This document shows positions 1-6,973 of a stretch of 25,131 nucleotides of DNA, piece by piece. Both the position numbers and the translations under genes were made by a program. Source of the stretch: an uncultured Micrococcales bacterium (GTDB lineage: Bacteria > Actinomycetota > Actinomycetes > Actinomycetales > Microbacteriaceae); contig CAITNA010000038.1 in the NCBI GenBank assembly GCA_903893675.1, positions 1-25,131 on the forward strand. The letters are read 5' to 3'. Under the pieces are notes generated by a model. The model saw only the letters and a program-made list of their open reading frames with translations, had not been told where the DNA came from and made no database searches. Position 1 is the stretch's first letter, and every line of letters starts with the position of its first letter.

Positions 1-48
1 ATTGAGTGGATTCAGGTGGTGAACAATGGCTTCGTCCCAGCGCTCTAA
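1..48 (+). CDS. 3' end of an upstream ORF, possibly ccdA (partial)
   Basis: Frame 1 is open from the window edge to TAA at 46-48 and ends in the residues NNGFVPAL. In actinobacteria the gene before resB is usually ccdA, a membrane thiol-disulfide transporter of cytochrome c maturation, and a hydrophobic tail like this would suit it. If real, it overlaps the resB start by 23 nt. The other two frames stop at 3-5 and 20-22, so an upstream gene could end at either of those instead. Fifteen codons are too few to identify a family; this call rests mainly on neighbourhood. Confidence 0.35.
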   Translation: MEWIQVVNNGFVPAL

Positions 49-1576
49 ATATTCGCGCGGCGAAGACGTCGAGCTTCCTGAGCTCGGCGCACGCGGCTGG
101 CTTCGCTGGTTCTGGCGTCAGCTCACTTCGATGCGCACCGCCCTGCTTTTGCTTCTTCTTCTAGCGGCCGCGGCAATCCCTGGTTCGATTTATCCTCAGC
201 GCAGTGCAGATCCAAACGGCGTCACGCAGTTTCTCGACAACAACGCGCAGCTCGGCAAGGTTCTCGATGCGTTCCAGATGTTCGATGTCTATACATCGAC
301 CTGGTTCAGCGCGATTTACATTTTGCTTTTCATCTCGCTGATCGGCTGTGTGTTCCCGCGCACGCGTGTGCATTTCGATGCTCTGCGCGCGGCACCTCCG
401 CTTGCGCCGAAAAACTTTTCTAGGATGCCCGCCCACGCGACTTTCAAATCACGTCGCGCCGGCCTGATCGAAATCGCGGAGAAGGTTTTGCGCAAGCAGC
501 GCTATCGCGTGGTTGTCACCGGAAACTCGGTTGCTGCAGAGCGCGGCTATCTGCGCGAAACCGGCAACCTTATTTTCCACCTGTCGCTCATCGGAGTTTT
601 GATCGCGGTTGGCGTTGGTGGCGGTTTGAGCTACAGCGGTCAGCGTGTGCTGGTCGAGGGCGAGACCTTCGTCGACAACCTCACCGGTTACGACTCGATC
701 TCGCCAGGTGCCTTTTTCAACGAGAGCCAGCTGGTTCCCTTCAAGGTGACCCTCGATCGCTTCGCGGCAAGCTTCGACCTGAAGAACCGCACCAACATCG
801 GCAACCCGCTCGATTTCAAGGCAACTGTCACCAGCCAGGTTGGCCAGGATGGCAAGCCGGTCACCTCGGTCATCCGTGTTAATGAGCCGCTGAGCCTGCC
901 GCACGCCAATGTCTATCTGACCGGCAACGGCTATGCCCCAGAGATCACCATTCGAGACAGCCAGGGCAACATCACCTTCTCGGGGGCTACGGCCTTCCTG
1001 CCGCAAGACGCCAACTACACCTCGCTCGGGGTCATCAAGGTGCCAGATGCCAAGAAGCAGTTCGGCCTGATCTCGTTCTTCTACCCAACCGCCGCCAAGT
1101 TGACCACCGGAGCGCTGACCTCGCAGTTCCCTGCACCGATTGACCCGCTGCTCACCGCGAATGTCTATGTTGGCGACCTCGGTCTGAACTCGGGAGTTCC
1201 GCAGAATGTTTATTCGCTCGACATCAAGAAGATGAAGCAGGTCGCTGGCCCAACTTCACCGGTGAAGGGTCTTCGCCTTGCAATTGGTCAAACCGTGAAG
1301 CTGCCAGAGAACCTCGGCACCATCACCTTCGACGGCCTCAAGCGTTTCGCATCGCTCGACATTTCTTACAACCCGGGTGAGGGTTGGATTCTGTTCTTCG
1401 CGCTCAGCGCGCTCGGCGGTCTGATCATGTCGCTGCTCATCCCGCGTCGTCGTGTTTGGGTTCGCAAGGTTGACGGCGGATTCGAAGTGGCCGCCCTTGC
1501 TCGCGGCGACGACCCTACACTTGAAAAGGTCATCGAAGAATTGGCAAACGAAATCAGACAGGCAGAAAATGACTAG
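26..1576 (+). CDS. resB: ResB-like cytochrome c biogenesis membrane protein
   Basis: ResB (Ccs1) works with CcsB/ResC in system II cytochrome c maturation, moving heme across the membrane and attaching it to apocytochrome c. The 516-residue protein has the family layout. Helices lie near residues 37-56, 94-110 and 182-200, followed by a large extracytoplasmic domain of about 250 residues, and a last helix near 454-473 ends in a basic IPRRR stretch. The first helix is followed by IPGSIYPQ and the third is preceded by ETGNLIFHLS, both typical of ResB. The ATG at 26 has a purine-rich AGGTGG site about 5-10 nt upstream. Its stop overlaps the ccsB start by 8 nt, which suggests translational coupling. 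Cytochrome c maturation next to menaquinone genes fits one respiratory block. Confidence 0.93.
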   Translation: MASSQRSKYSRGEDVELPELGARGWLRWFWRQLTSMRTALLLLLLLAAAAIPGSIYPQRSADPNGVTQFLDNNAQLGKVLDAFQMFDVYTSTWFSAIYILLFISLIGCVFPRTRVHFDALRAAPPLAPKNFSRMPAHATFKSRRAGLIEIAEKVLRKQRYRVVVTGNSVAAERGYLRETGNLIFHLSLIGVLIAVGVGGGLSYSGQRVLVEGETFVDNLTGYDSISPGAFFNESQLVPFKVTLDRFAASFDLKNRTNIGNPLDFKATVTSQVGQDGKPVTSVIRVNEPLSLPHANVYLTGNGYAPEITIRDSQGNITFSGATAFLPQDANYTSLGVIKVPDAKKQFGLISFFYPTAAKLTTGALTSQFPAPIDPLLTANVYVGDLGLNSGVPQNVYSLDIKKMKQVAGPTSPVKGLRLAIGQTVKLPENLGTITFDGLKRFASLDISYNPGEGWILFFALSALGGLIMSLLIPRRRVWVRKVDGGFEVAALARGDDPTLEKVIEELANEIRQAEND

Positions 1577-2486
1577 CGTCACCCTCAACGAAGGCCTATC
1601 GCAAATCTCACTCGCGTTCGTTTTTGTCGCGATGGCAATCTACACAGTTTCGTTCCTGCTGTTCACCGGCCACCTGGCACGTCGAGCAAGCAAGGATGTC
1701 GCTGTATCGAAACGCGCATTCAACATCGAGCGCGTTGCGATGGCTCTGTTGATTGTCGGCGCGGTTTCACACGGCATCGGCGTTGTGCTTCGCGGCATCG
1801 CCGCCTCGCGTGTGCCATGGGCCAACATGTATGAGTTCTCGATCAGCGGCAGCTTCGTGATTGTTGCGATCTTCATCCTCTCGCTGTTCTTCGTCACTGA
1901 CATTCGCGTGATCGCGGTGCTGGTGAATGCATTCGTGCTGCTCGTTCTGGGTGCCGCAACCACCGTCTTCTATGTTCAGGTGAAGACCCTTATGCCAGCG
2001 CTGCAGAGCTACTGGCTCGTGATTCACGTGACCGTGGCGGTGCTTGCCACCTCGTTCTTCAACATCGCCGCCGCCCTGGCTGTGGCCTACCTGTTCAAGA
2101 CCTCGGGCTGGTTCGCTGGCCGCAAGGGCAAGCTGGCCGGGCTAATCCGCCGCATCTTGGATGTGTTCCCTAAGGAGAACCGCCTCGAAAAGCTTTCATA
2201 CCGCTTCAACATCATCGGTTTCATTCTCTGGACTTTCACCCTGATTGCCGGTGCCATCTGGGCCGAGCGTGCGTGGCACCGCTACTGGGGATGGGACACC
2301 AAGGAAGTTTGGACCTTCATCATCTGGACAATCTATGCCGGCTACCTGCACGCCAACGCAACCCGCGGCTGGTCGGGTCGTCGCAGCGCCTGGTTGTCGC
2401 TAGTTGGTTTCGCAGCTGTGATCTTCAACTTCACGATCGTGAACTTGTTCTTCAAGGGCCTGCACGTTTACAGCGGTCTTAAATAA
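1569..2486 (+). CDS. ccsB: CcsB/ResC cytochrome c biogenesis heme-handling protein
   Basis: This is the second half of the system II heme export and ligation machine. The 305-residue protein is almost entirely transmembrane. It carries the tryptophan-rich WWD-type heme motif (WGWDTKEVW, about residues 240-248) and histidines at 68, 153, 261 and 299 that could serve as heme ligands, as known for the family. VPWANMYEFS near 82-91 is another CcsB signature. I chose the ATG at 1569, which overlaps the resB stop by 8 nt. A longer reading from 1452 would place about 39 extra residues inside resB with no family support. The 3' end overlaps the convergent menC by 8 nt. Confidence 0.93.
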   Translation: MTSVTLNEGLSQISLAFVFVAMAIYTVSFLLFTGHLARRASKDVAVSKRAFNIERVAMALLIVGAVSHGIGVVLRGIAASRVPWANMYEFSISGSFVIVAIFILSLFFVTDIRVIAVLVNAFVLLVLGAATTVFYVQVKTLMPALQSYWLVIHVTVAVLATSFFNIAAALAVAYLFKTSGWFAGRKGKLAGLIRRILDVFPKENRLEKLSYRFNIIGFILWTFTLIAGAIWAERAWHRYWGWDTKEVWTFIIWTIYAGYLHANATRGWSGRRSAWLSLVGFAAVIFNFTIVNLFFKGLHVYSGLK

Positions 2487-3495
2487 GGGCGTAGCTCGCG
2501 CGAAGGCGATTGAGCCACCACTGGCGGCGCTCATCGGTCGCTGCAAACTTTTGCATTTTCGCGTCGCTAGGTTGCGCACGGCGAACCTCTAGTTCGGCGT
2601 TCTGCGCAAGCAGCGGCTCATCGCAGATGTCTTCTTCGAAAAGTGCGACGGTGCCTAGCCCGGCATCGTGATTTGCGAGTTCGTGCGCAGCAGCAAGATG
2701 CAAGCCCATCGAGATGCCAACCGAAGTTTCTAGTGCACTCGAAATGGTCACCGGCATTTTTGCTTCTTCGATGATGCGCAGTGCCGAAGTGATTCCACCG
2801 AGCGGCTGTGCCTTGAGCACCAAAACGTCTGCGGCGCCTGCGTGCACCACAGCCATGGGGTCGCTGACTTTGCGCACGCTTTCGTCAGCCGCGATTCGCA
2901 TTCCAATGCGCGATAGTTTCACGCGCAGCTCGGCAAGCTCAGCGATGGTGCGAACCGGCTGCTCGAAGTAGTCGAGGTCGATGCCTTCAATCGCGAGCTC
3001 CTTCGCGAGTTCGATCGCCTGCTGCAGGCTAAAGCCGCCGTTGGCATCGATTCGAATTCGAACACCGGGGTAGAGCTCTTTAACCGCACGGATGCGCGCC
3101 AGATCGGCCTCGATGCCGACAAGGCCCGCCGCCGAACCGCCGGCAGCGGCAGGCTCGGCCACCTTCACCTTGACGGTGTTGAAATCGCCAAACTTGCTCA
3201 GTGCATCCGAGATTTGATCTGGGGCAACTGCGGCCAGGGTGGCATTGATGCCGATCGAAGAACGCAGCGGCGGCGGGGTCTGGCCCCAGCCGAATTCGAT
3301 GGCTGCGGCCAGCCAGGCGGCGGCCTCGTCGGCCTCATACTCGAGAAATGGCGACCATTCGGTCCAGCCAGATGGGCCCTCGAACAGGGCGACCTCGCGA
3401 ACCGTTACCCCGCGAAACTTGACCCGCATCGGCAGCGCGACAACGCGCATTGCGGCTTCGAGCTCGGCAAGCGAGGGTTTATCGAAATGGGCCAC
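2479..3495 (-). CDS. menC: o-succinylbenzoate synthase (MenC)
   Basis: MenC dehydrates SHCHC to 2-succinylbenzoate in menaquinone synthesis and belongs to the enolase superfamily. The expected active-site positions are present: the KVK lysine pair (K109, K111), D150 in RIDANGGFS, E178 in YFEQP, D204 in ADES and K228 in LKAQPLGG. The 338-residue length is normal for actinobacterial MenC. The GTG at 3495 is preferred over the ATG at 3450 because TAGACT lies exactly 6 nt upstream of it on this strand, the leaderless arrangement seen repeatedly in this window. It is divergent from menB with only 17 bp between start codons, and its stop overlaps ccsB. Confidence 0.94.
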   Translation of the reverse strand: MAHFDKPSLAELEAAMRVVALPMRVKFRGVTVREVALFEGPSGWTEWSPFLEYEADEAAAWLAAAIEFGWGQTPPPLRSSIGINATLAAVAPDQISDALSKFGDFNTVKVKVAEPAAAGGSAAGLVGIEADLARIRAVKELYPGVRIRIDANGGFSLQQAIELAKELAIEGIDLDYFEQPVRTIAELAELRVKLSRIGMRIAADESVRKVSDPMAVVHAGAADVLVLKAQPLGGITSALRIIEEAKMPVTISSALETSVGISMGLHLAAAHELANHDAGLGTVALFEEDICDEPLLAQNAELEVRRAQPSDAKMQKFAATDERRQWWLNRLRASYALI

Positions 3496-3512
3496 GTTGT
3501 TAGTCTAGGTTC
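3496..3512. promoter_or_regulatory. 17-bp divergent menC/menB promoter gap with shared -10
   Basis: The whole space between the two start codons is 17 bp. On the + strand TAGTCT (3501-3506) is followed by 6 nt and the menB ATG. On the - strand TAGACT (3507-3502) is followed by 6 nt and the menC GTG. Both -10-like hexamers come from the same 7-bp sequence TAGTCTA. No good -35 is visible on either side, and each would have to lie inside the other gene. Function is inferred from position. Confidence 0.6.
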
Positions 3513-4439
3513 ATGTCCAATCCCGCATCCGAGCTGTTCGACGCTGCCGTTTGGCACCAAGTCGCCGGATTCGAAGGCTTCACCGACATCACTTATCACC
3601 GTCACAACACCCTCGGCATCGTGCGCGTTGCGTTCAACCGCCCAGAGGTGCGCAACGCGTTTCGCCCTAAGACGGTCGACGAACTTTATTCAGCACTAGA
3701 TCACGCGCGCACCGACTCGAAGGTCGGCGTGGTTCTGCTCACTGGCAACGGCCCTTCTCCAAAGGATGGCGGCTGGGCATTCTCGAGCGGCGGCGACCAG
3801 CGCGTGCGTGGCAAGGATGGCTACAAATACGACGACAGCACATCGAGCGACGCCAACCAGGTCGGCGAAATCGATGCTGCGCGTTCGGGTCGTCTGCACA
3901 TCCTTGAGGTTCAGCGCCTGATTCGTTTCATGCCGAAGGTCGTTATTGCGCTAGTTCCAGGATGGGCTGCAGGCGGCGGACACTCACTGAACGTCATCGC
4001 CGACCTGTCGATCGCATCGCGCGAGCACGCACACTTTAAGCAGACCGACGCAGATGTTGCATCGTTCGACGCAGGCTACGGCAGCGGCTTGCTCGCTCGT
4101 CAGGTCGGGCAAAAGTTTGCTCGCGAAATATTCTTCTTGGGTCAGGAATACTCGGCGCAGCGCGCATACGAGATTGGCGTTGTGAACGCCGTTGTCGATC
4201 ACAAAGACCTAGAGCGCACCGGCATCGAGTGGGGTGCCGAGATTCTGCGCAAGTCACCGCAGGCAGTGCGTCTGCTGAAGTATGCATTCAACGCCGTCGA
4301 CGACGGGCTCGTCGGACAGCAGCTGTTCGCCGGTGAGGCAACTCGCCTGGCCTATGGCACCGCCGAGGCAGCAGAGGGTCGCGACGCTTTCCTAGAAAAG
4401 CGCGAGCCAGACTGGTCTGACTTTCCTTGGCACTACTAA
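3513..4439 (+). CDS. menB: 1,4-dihydroxy-2-naphthoyl-CoA synthase (MenB)
   Basis: MenB is a crotonase-fold enzyme that closes the second ring, turning succinylbenzoyl-CoA into dihydroxynaphthoyl-CoA. Signatures in the 308 residues are SGGDQRVRG (92-100), VPGWAAGGGHS (oxyanion region, 148-158), QTDADVASFDAGYGSG (177-192) and the terminal FPWHY. An aspartate follows QT, which as I recall marks the MenB type that uses a side-chain carboxylate rather than bound bicarbonate. Two glycines usual in the V-G-SFD-G-GYGS stretch are alanines here. The ATG at 3513 has no Shine-Dalgarno but has TAGTCT 6 nt upstream, so the mRNA is probably leaderless. It starts the menBEA run and overlaps menE by 13 nt. 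Confidence 0.96.
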   Translation: MSNPASELFDAAVWHQVAGFEGFTDITYHRHNTLGIVRVAFNRPEVRNAFRPKTVDELYSALDHARTDSKVGVVLLTGNGPSPKDGGWAFSSGGDQRVRGKDGYKYDDSTSSDANQVGEIDAARSGRLHILEVQRLIRFMPKVVIALVPGWAAGGGHSLNVIADLSIASREHAHFKQTDADVASFDAGYGSGLLARQVGQKFAREIFFLGQEYSAQRAYEIGVVNAVVDHKDLERTGIEWGAEILRKSPQAVRLLKYAFNAVDDGLVGQQLFAGEATRLAYGTAEAAEGRDAFLEKREPDWSDFPWHY

Positions 4440-5527
4440 AGCTGGTTGCCGCTAACGACGTTATCGGCGCTCAACTTGCGGTCATCGAGGCCCTAGCCGG
4501 TCGCCAGTCACTCTTCATCACAGCTCCAGAGACCAACGGCCTGATGCCAGAGGTTCACGGCCTTCCAGACGAAACCTCGGATGAAGTTGCCTTCATCGTC
4601 GAAAGCAGCGGTTCTACCGGCACCCCAAAGCGCATCAGTCATACCGCGGCCGCCGCCCTGGAGTCTGCGCGCATCGCGGCAGAGCGCCTCGGTGGTCACG
4701 GCCAGTGGTTGCTCGCGCTGCCGATCAACTATGTCGCCGGGCTAAACGTTTTGGTTCGCTCCGCGGTTGCCGAGACCGCGCCGGTTGTGATGAACACAGC
4801 CGTTAGTTTTACGGCAGAAGCTTTTGTGCGAAGTGCATCGCTGATGCGCGGCGAGCGTCGCTACACCTCACTTGTGCCAACCCAGCTTTCGCGTCTTGCA
4901 GCCGCGCTCGATCACGACGTAGAGGTGCTTCGCGCACTGCGCGGCTTCGACGCAATTTTGGTTGGCGGTCAATCGGTAGCGCCAACGCTTCTCGCTCGCC
5001 TGCAAGACCTGCACGTCAACGTCGTTGAGACCTATGGCTCTGCAGAAACTTTCGGTGGCGTAATTTACGATGGGGTTTCACTCGATGGCGTGAGCGTTTC
5101 AATCGAACCGGATGACCGCATCGCAATTTCGTCGCCAACACTTTCGATTGACGACCAACCGAAATACGTTTCAAATGATGTCGGTGAAATCGTCGATGGC
5201 AAGCTTCGAGTGCTCGGTCGCAAAGACCGCGTGATCATCTCTGGCGGAATAAAAATCTCGCTAGATCGAGTTGAGTCTCTTGCCGCCGATGTTGCCGGTG
5301 TGGTTGAAGTTGCAGCAACCGCGCTCGAAGACGACGAGTGGGGTCAGCGCGTTGGCATCGCATACCTGGGTTCGCCCGAGGTCGCAGACGAAATCGCAAC
5401 CCAGCTTGCCAATCTGCTCGGGCCTGCGGCGAAACCGCTGCGAGTCATCCGAGTTGATCGAGTGCCAAAATTGACCAGCCAGAAGCACGACCTGATCGCG
5501 ATCAGGCAATTGTTCGAAAGAAACTAG
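4427..5527 (+). CDS. menE: o-succinylbenzoate-CoA ligase (MenE), short actinobacterial form
   Basis: MenE activates succinylbenzoate with ATP and CoA. The adenylate-forming fold is shown by SSGSTGTPKR (phosphate loop, about 60-69), the aromatic-site stretch LPINYVAGLNV (98-108), ETYGSAET (201-208), GRKDRVIISGG near 264-274 (hinge and start of the C-terminal domain) and a late lysine K353 in LTSQKHDL. The 366-residue length matches the short form known from actinobacteria. The start is uncertain. The only plausible early start is TTG at 4427 inside menB, and the next in-frame ATG (4544) would remove about 39 residues. A 13-nt overlap with menB implies coupled translation. The gene is followed after 8 nt by menA. 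Confidence 0.93.
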   Translation: MALLKLVAANDVIGAQLAVIEALAGRQSLFITAPETNGLMPEVHGLPDETSDEVAFIVESSGSTGTPKRISHTAAAALESARIAAERLGGHGQWLLALPINYVAGLNVLVRSAVAETAPVVMNTAVSFTAEAFVRSASLMRGERRYTSLVPTQLSRLAAALDHDVEVLRALRGFDAILVGGQSVAPTLLARLQDLHVNVVETYGSAETFGGVIYDGVSLDGVSVSIEPDDRIAISSPTLSIDDQPKYVSNDVGEIVDGKLRVLGRKDRVIISGGIKISLDRVESLAADVAGVVEVAATALEDDEWGQRVGIAYLGSPEVADEIATQLANLLGPAAKPLRVIRVDRVPKLTSQKHDLIAIRQLFERN

Positions 5528-5535
5528 GAGCCGAA

Positions 5536-6444
5536 ATGGCAAACAAGAAAAAGGCCCGCAAGCGTCAGCTGTCGCTCTGGATCGAAGGCGCTCGACTGCG
5601 CACCTTGCCGCTGGCCATCGCCCCGGTCGCCGTGGGTTACGGCGCTGCCGCTGCCGCTCAGGGCGCAAAGCCGGGCCTCGCGCTGCTTGCCCTGGCCGTC
5701 GCACTCTTTCTGCAGATTGGCGTGAACTACGCCAACGACTACTCGGATGGCATCCGCGGAACCGACGCCACCCGCGTTGGCCCGCTGCGTCTGACCGGTG
5801 GCGGTCACGTGAAGGCCGACAAGGTCAAGCGCGCTGCCTTCATCTTCTTCGGTCTGGCGGCAGGTGCCGGAATCGCAATCGTTTTGATCACGCAAATCTG
5901 GTGGCTCATCGCGGTTGGTCTTGCCGCAATCGTCGCCGCCTGGTTCTACACCGGTGGCAAGAGCCCTTACGGCTATGCCGCACTCGGTGAAGTGGCCGTG
6001 TTTATTTTCTTCGGCCTGGTTGCCACCGTGGGCACCTCATACATTCAGCTCGGCTACTTCGACAACAACTCGATCATCGCCGGCATCGCCATGGGCTGCC
6101 TGTCATCGGCAGTGCTGATGGTAAACAACATCCGTGATATCGACCTCGATCGTCACGTCGGCAAAAAGACTCTCGCCGTTCGCGTGGGCAAGAACTGGTC
6201 GAAGGCGATCTTCTTGGCGCTGATCTGGCTGCCGATGGTGATTTGGCTTTTGTTCGCGGTGCTTTACCCAGCGACCTTCTTTGCACTCGGCGCAATTTTG
6301 CTGATTGCACCGGCGACGCTGATTGTGCTCACGGCAAAGACGCCGAAGGAATTGATTTTGGTTTTGAAGCTCACCAGTTTTGCAGCGCTTGCCTATGGCG
6401 TGCTGCTCGGCTGGGGACTATCGGTCGTCGCCGTCAGTCGCTGA
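5536..6444 (+). CDS. menA: 1,4-dihydroxy-2-naphthoate polyprenyltransferase (MenA)
   Basis: MenA is a UbiA-type membrane prenyltransferase that joins the polyprenyl tail to DHNA with loss of CO2, giving demethylmenaquinone. The first aspartate-rich motif is NYANDYSDGIRGTD (64-77), followed by the MenA-typical VGPLRLTGGG (81-90). The second is NNIRDIDLDRHVGKK (197-211). About eight to nine hydrophobic helices fill the 302 residues, and the N-terminus is lysine-rich (NKKKARKR). The ATG at 5536 has a clear AGGAG 5 nt upstream, unlike the leaderless genes, as expected for an internal operon gene 8 nt after menE. Its last 27 nt overlap the convergent DUF4229 gene. Confidence 0.96.
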   Translation: MANKKKARKRQLSLWIEGARLRTLPLAIAPVAVGYGAAAAAQGAKPGLALLALAVALFLQIGVNYANDYSDGIRGTDATRVGPLRLTGGGHVKADKVKRAAFIFFGLAAGAGIAIVLITQIWWLIAVGLAAIVAAWFYTGGKSPYGYAALGEVAVFIFFGLVATVGTSYIQLGYFDNNSIIAGIAMGCLSSAVLMVNNIRDIDLDRHVGKKTLAVRVGKNWSKAIFLALIWLPMVIWLLFAVLYPATFFALGAILLIAPATLIVLTAKTPKELILVLKLTSFAALAYGVLLGWGLSVVAVSR

Positions 6445-6672
6445 GTCTTCGACATCCGAATCTTTGTCTTTCGCCTTGTTGCGAGATTCATAGATGTATG
6501 TCGAGGCGGCGTTGCGTTGCTTGCTGAACAACAGCAGTGAAACTGAAAGTGCCACTGCGGCCGAAATAACAGTGGCAAAGTATGCGTTGAACTTGATCAG
6601 CAGCAAAAGGCTTAGCGTGACTGCGAATACGCCGAGTCGCAGCAGGGCATATGTCACAACGGGATTCTTCAC
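6418..6672 (-). CDS. DUF4229-type small membrane protein
   Basis: An 84-residue protein with two hydrophobic segments (about 7-25 and 30-47) and a charged tail rich in Lys, Asp and Glu. The pattern VVTYALLRLGVF followed by two helices matches the DUF4229 family as I remember it, whose function is unknown. It commonly sits between menA and the PLDc_N/menD genes in Microbacteriaceae, so a membrane role linked to quinone metabolism is possible but unproven. The start is GTG at 6672, with TAGACT exactly 6 nt upstream (6684-6679 on this strand). The 3' end overlaps menA by 27 nt, convergently. Confidence 0.8.
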   Translation of the reverse strand: MKNPVVTYALLRLGVFAVTLSLLLLIKFNAYFATVISAAVALSVSLLLFSKQRNAASTYIYESRNKAKDKDSDVEDSATDGDDR

Positions 6673-6678
6673 TCTTCA

Positions 6679-6684
6679 AGTCTA
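6679..6684 (-). promoter_or_regulatory. -10 element of a leaderless promoter, DUF4229 gene
   Basis: TAGACT on the minus strand, then 6 nt (TGAAGA), then the GTG start. The hexamer and spacing equal those of menC and menG. No Shine-Dalgarno is positioned for this start. Function is inferred. Confidence 0.55.
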
Positions 6685-6697
6685 GGTTTGGGCTGGT

Positions 6698-6703
6698 TAG
6701 GCT
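6698..6703 (+). promoter_or_regulatory. -10 element of a leaderless promoter, PLDc_N-menD
   Basis: TAGGCT, then 6 nt (TAGACC), then ATG at 6710. It is divergent to the DUF4229 promoter, with 13 bp between the two hexamers. No convincing -35 element is visible. Confidence 0.5.
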
Positions 6704-6709
6704 TAGACC

Positions 6710-6973
6710 ATGCGTTTGGAGTTGTTCGGAGTCGTCATCCTTGTGGTGTTCACGGTTTTCGTCACAGCCTTCGCCGCCGCCGCAGACAAGACAGCGGTTC
6801 GCGCCCTTCCAAAGACTCTCTGGGTTCTGCTTTGCCTGCTTGTGAGCCCAATCGGCGGCATTCTCTATTTGACCCTCGGTCGCCCGGTGCCAAGCGAGAC
6901 CCAAAACACCGACGACCCGAGCTACCTGCGTCGCCTGGCCGATCGCCTGCGAGAGAACAACAATGACAACTAG
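6710..6973 (+). CDS. PLDc_N-domain small membrane protein
   Basis: An 87-residue protein with two helices (about 5-24 and 37-56), the second being LWVLLCLLVSPIGGILYLTLGR. The P-GG-LY-L-GR pattern is that of the PLDc_N domain, found at the N-terminus of cardiolipin synthases and as stand-alone small proteins. There are no HKD catalytic motifs, so it is not itself a phospholipase. The tail is polar and asparagine-rich. The start codon is ATG at 6710, with TAGGCT 6 nt upstream. Its stop overlaps the menD start by 11 nt, which ties its translation to menD. Function is unknown; a membrane assembly or anchoring role near MenD or MenA is only a guess. Confidence 0.85.
   Translation: MRLELFGVVILVVFTVFVTAFAAAADKTAVRALPKTLWVLLCLLVSPIGGILYLTLGRPVPSETQNTDDPSYLRRLADRLRENNNDN

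Noticed and set aside
449..1006. Long minus-strand ORF (185 codons) opposite resB
   Set aside because: It lies fully inside resB on the other strand, has no family character and is explained by the codon pattern of the real gene.
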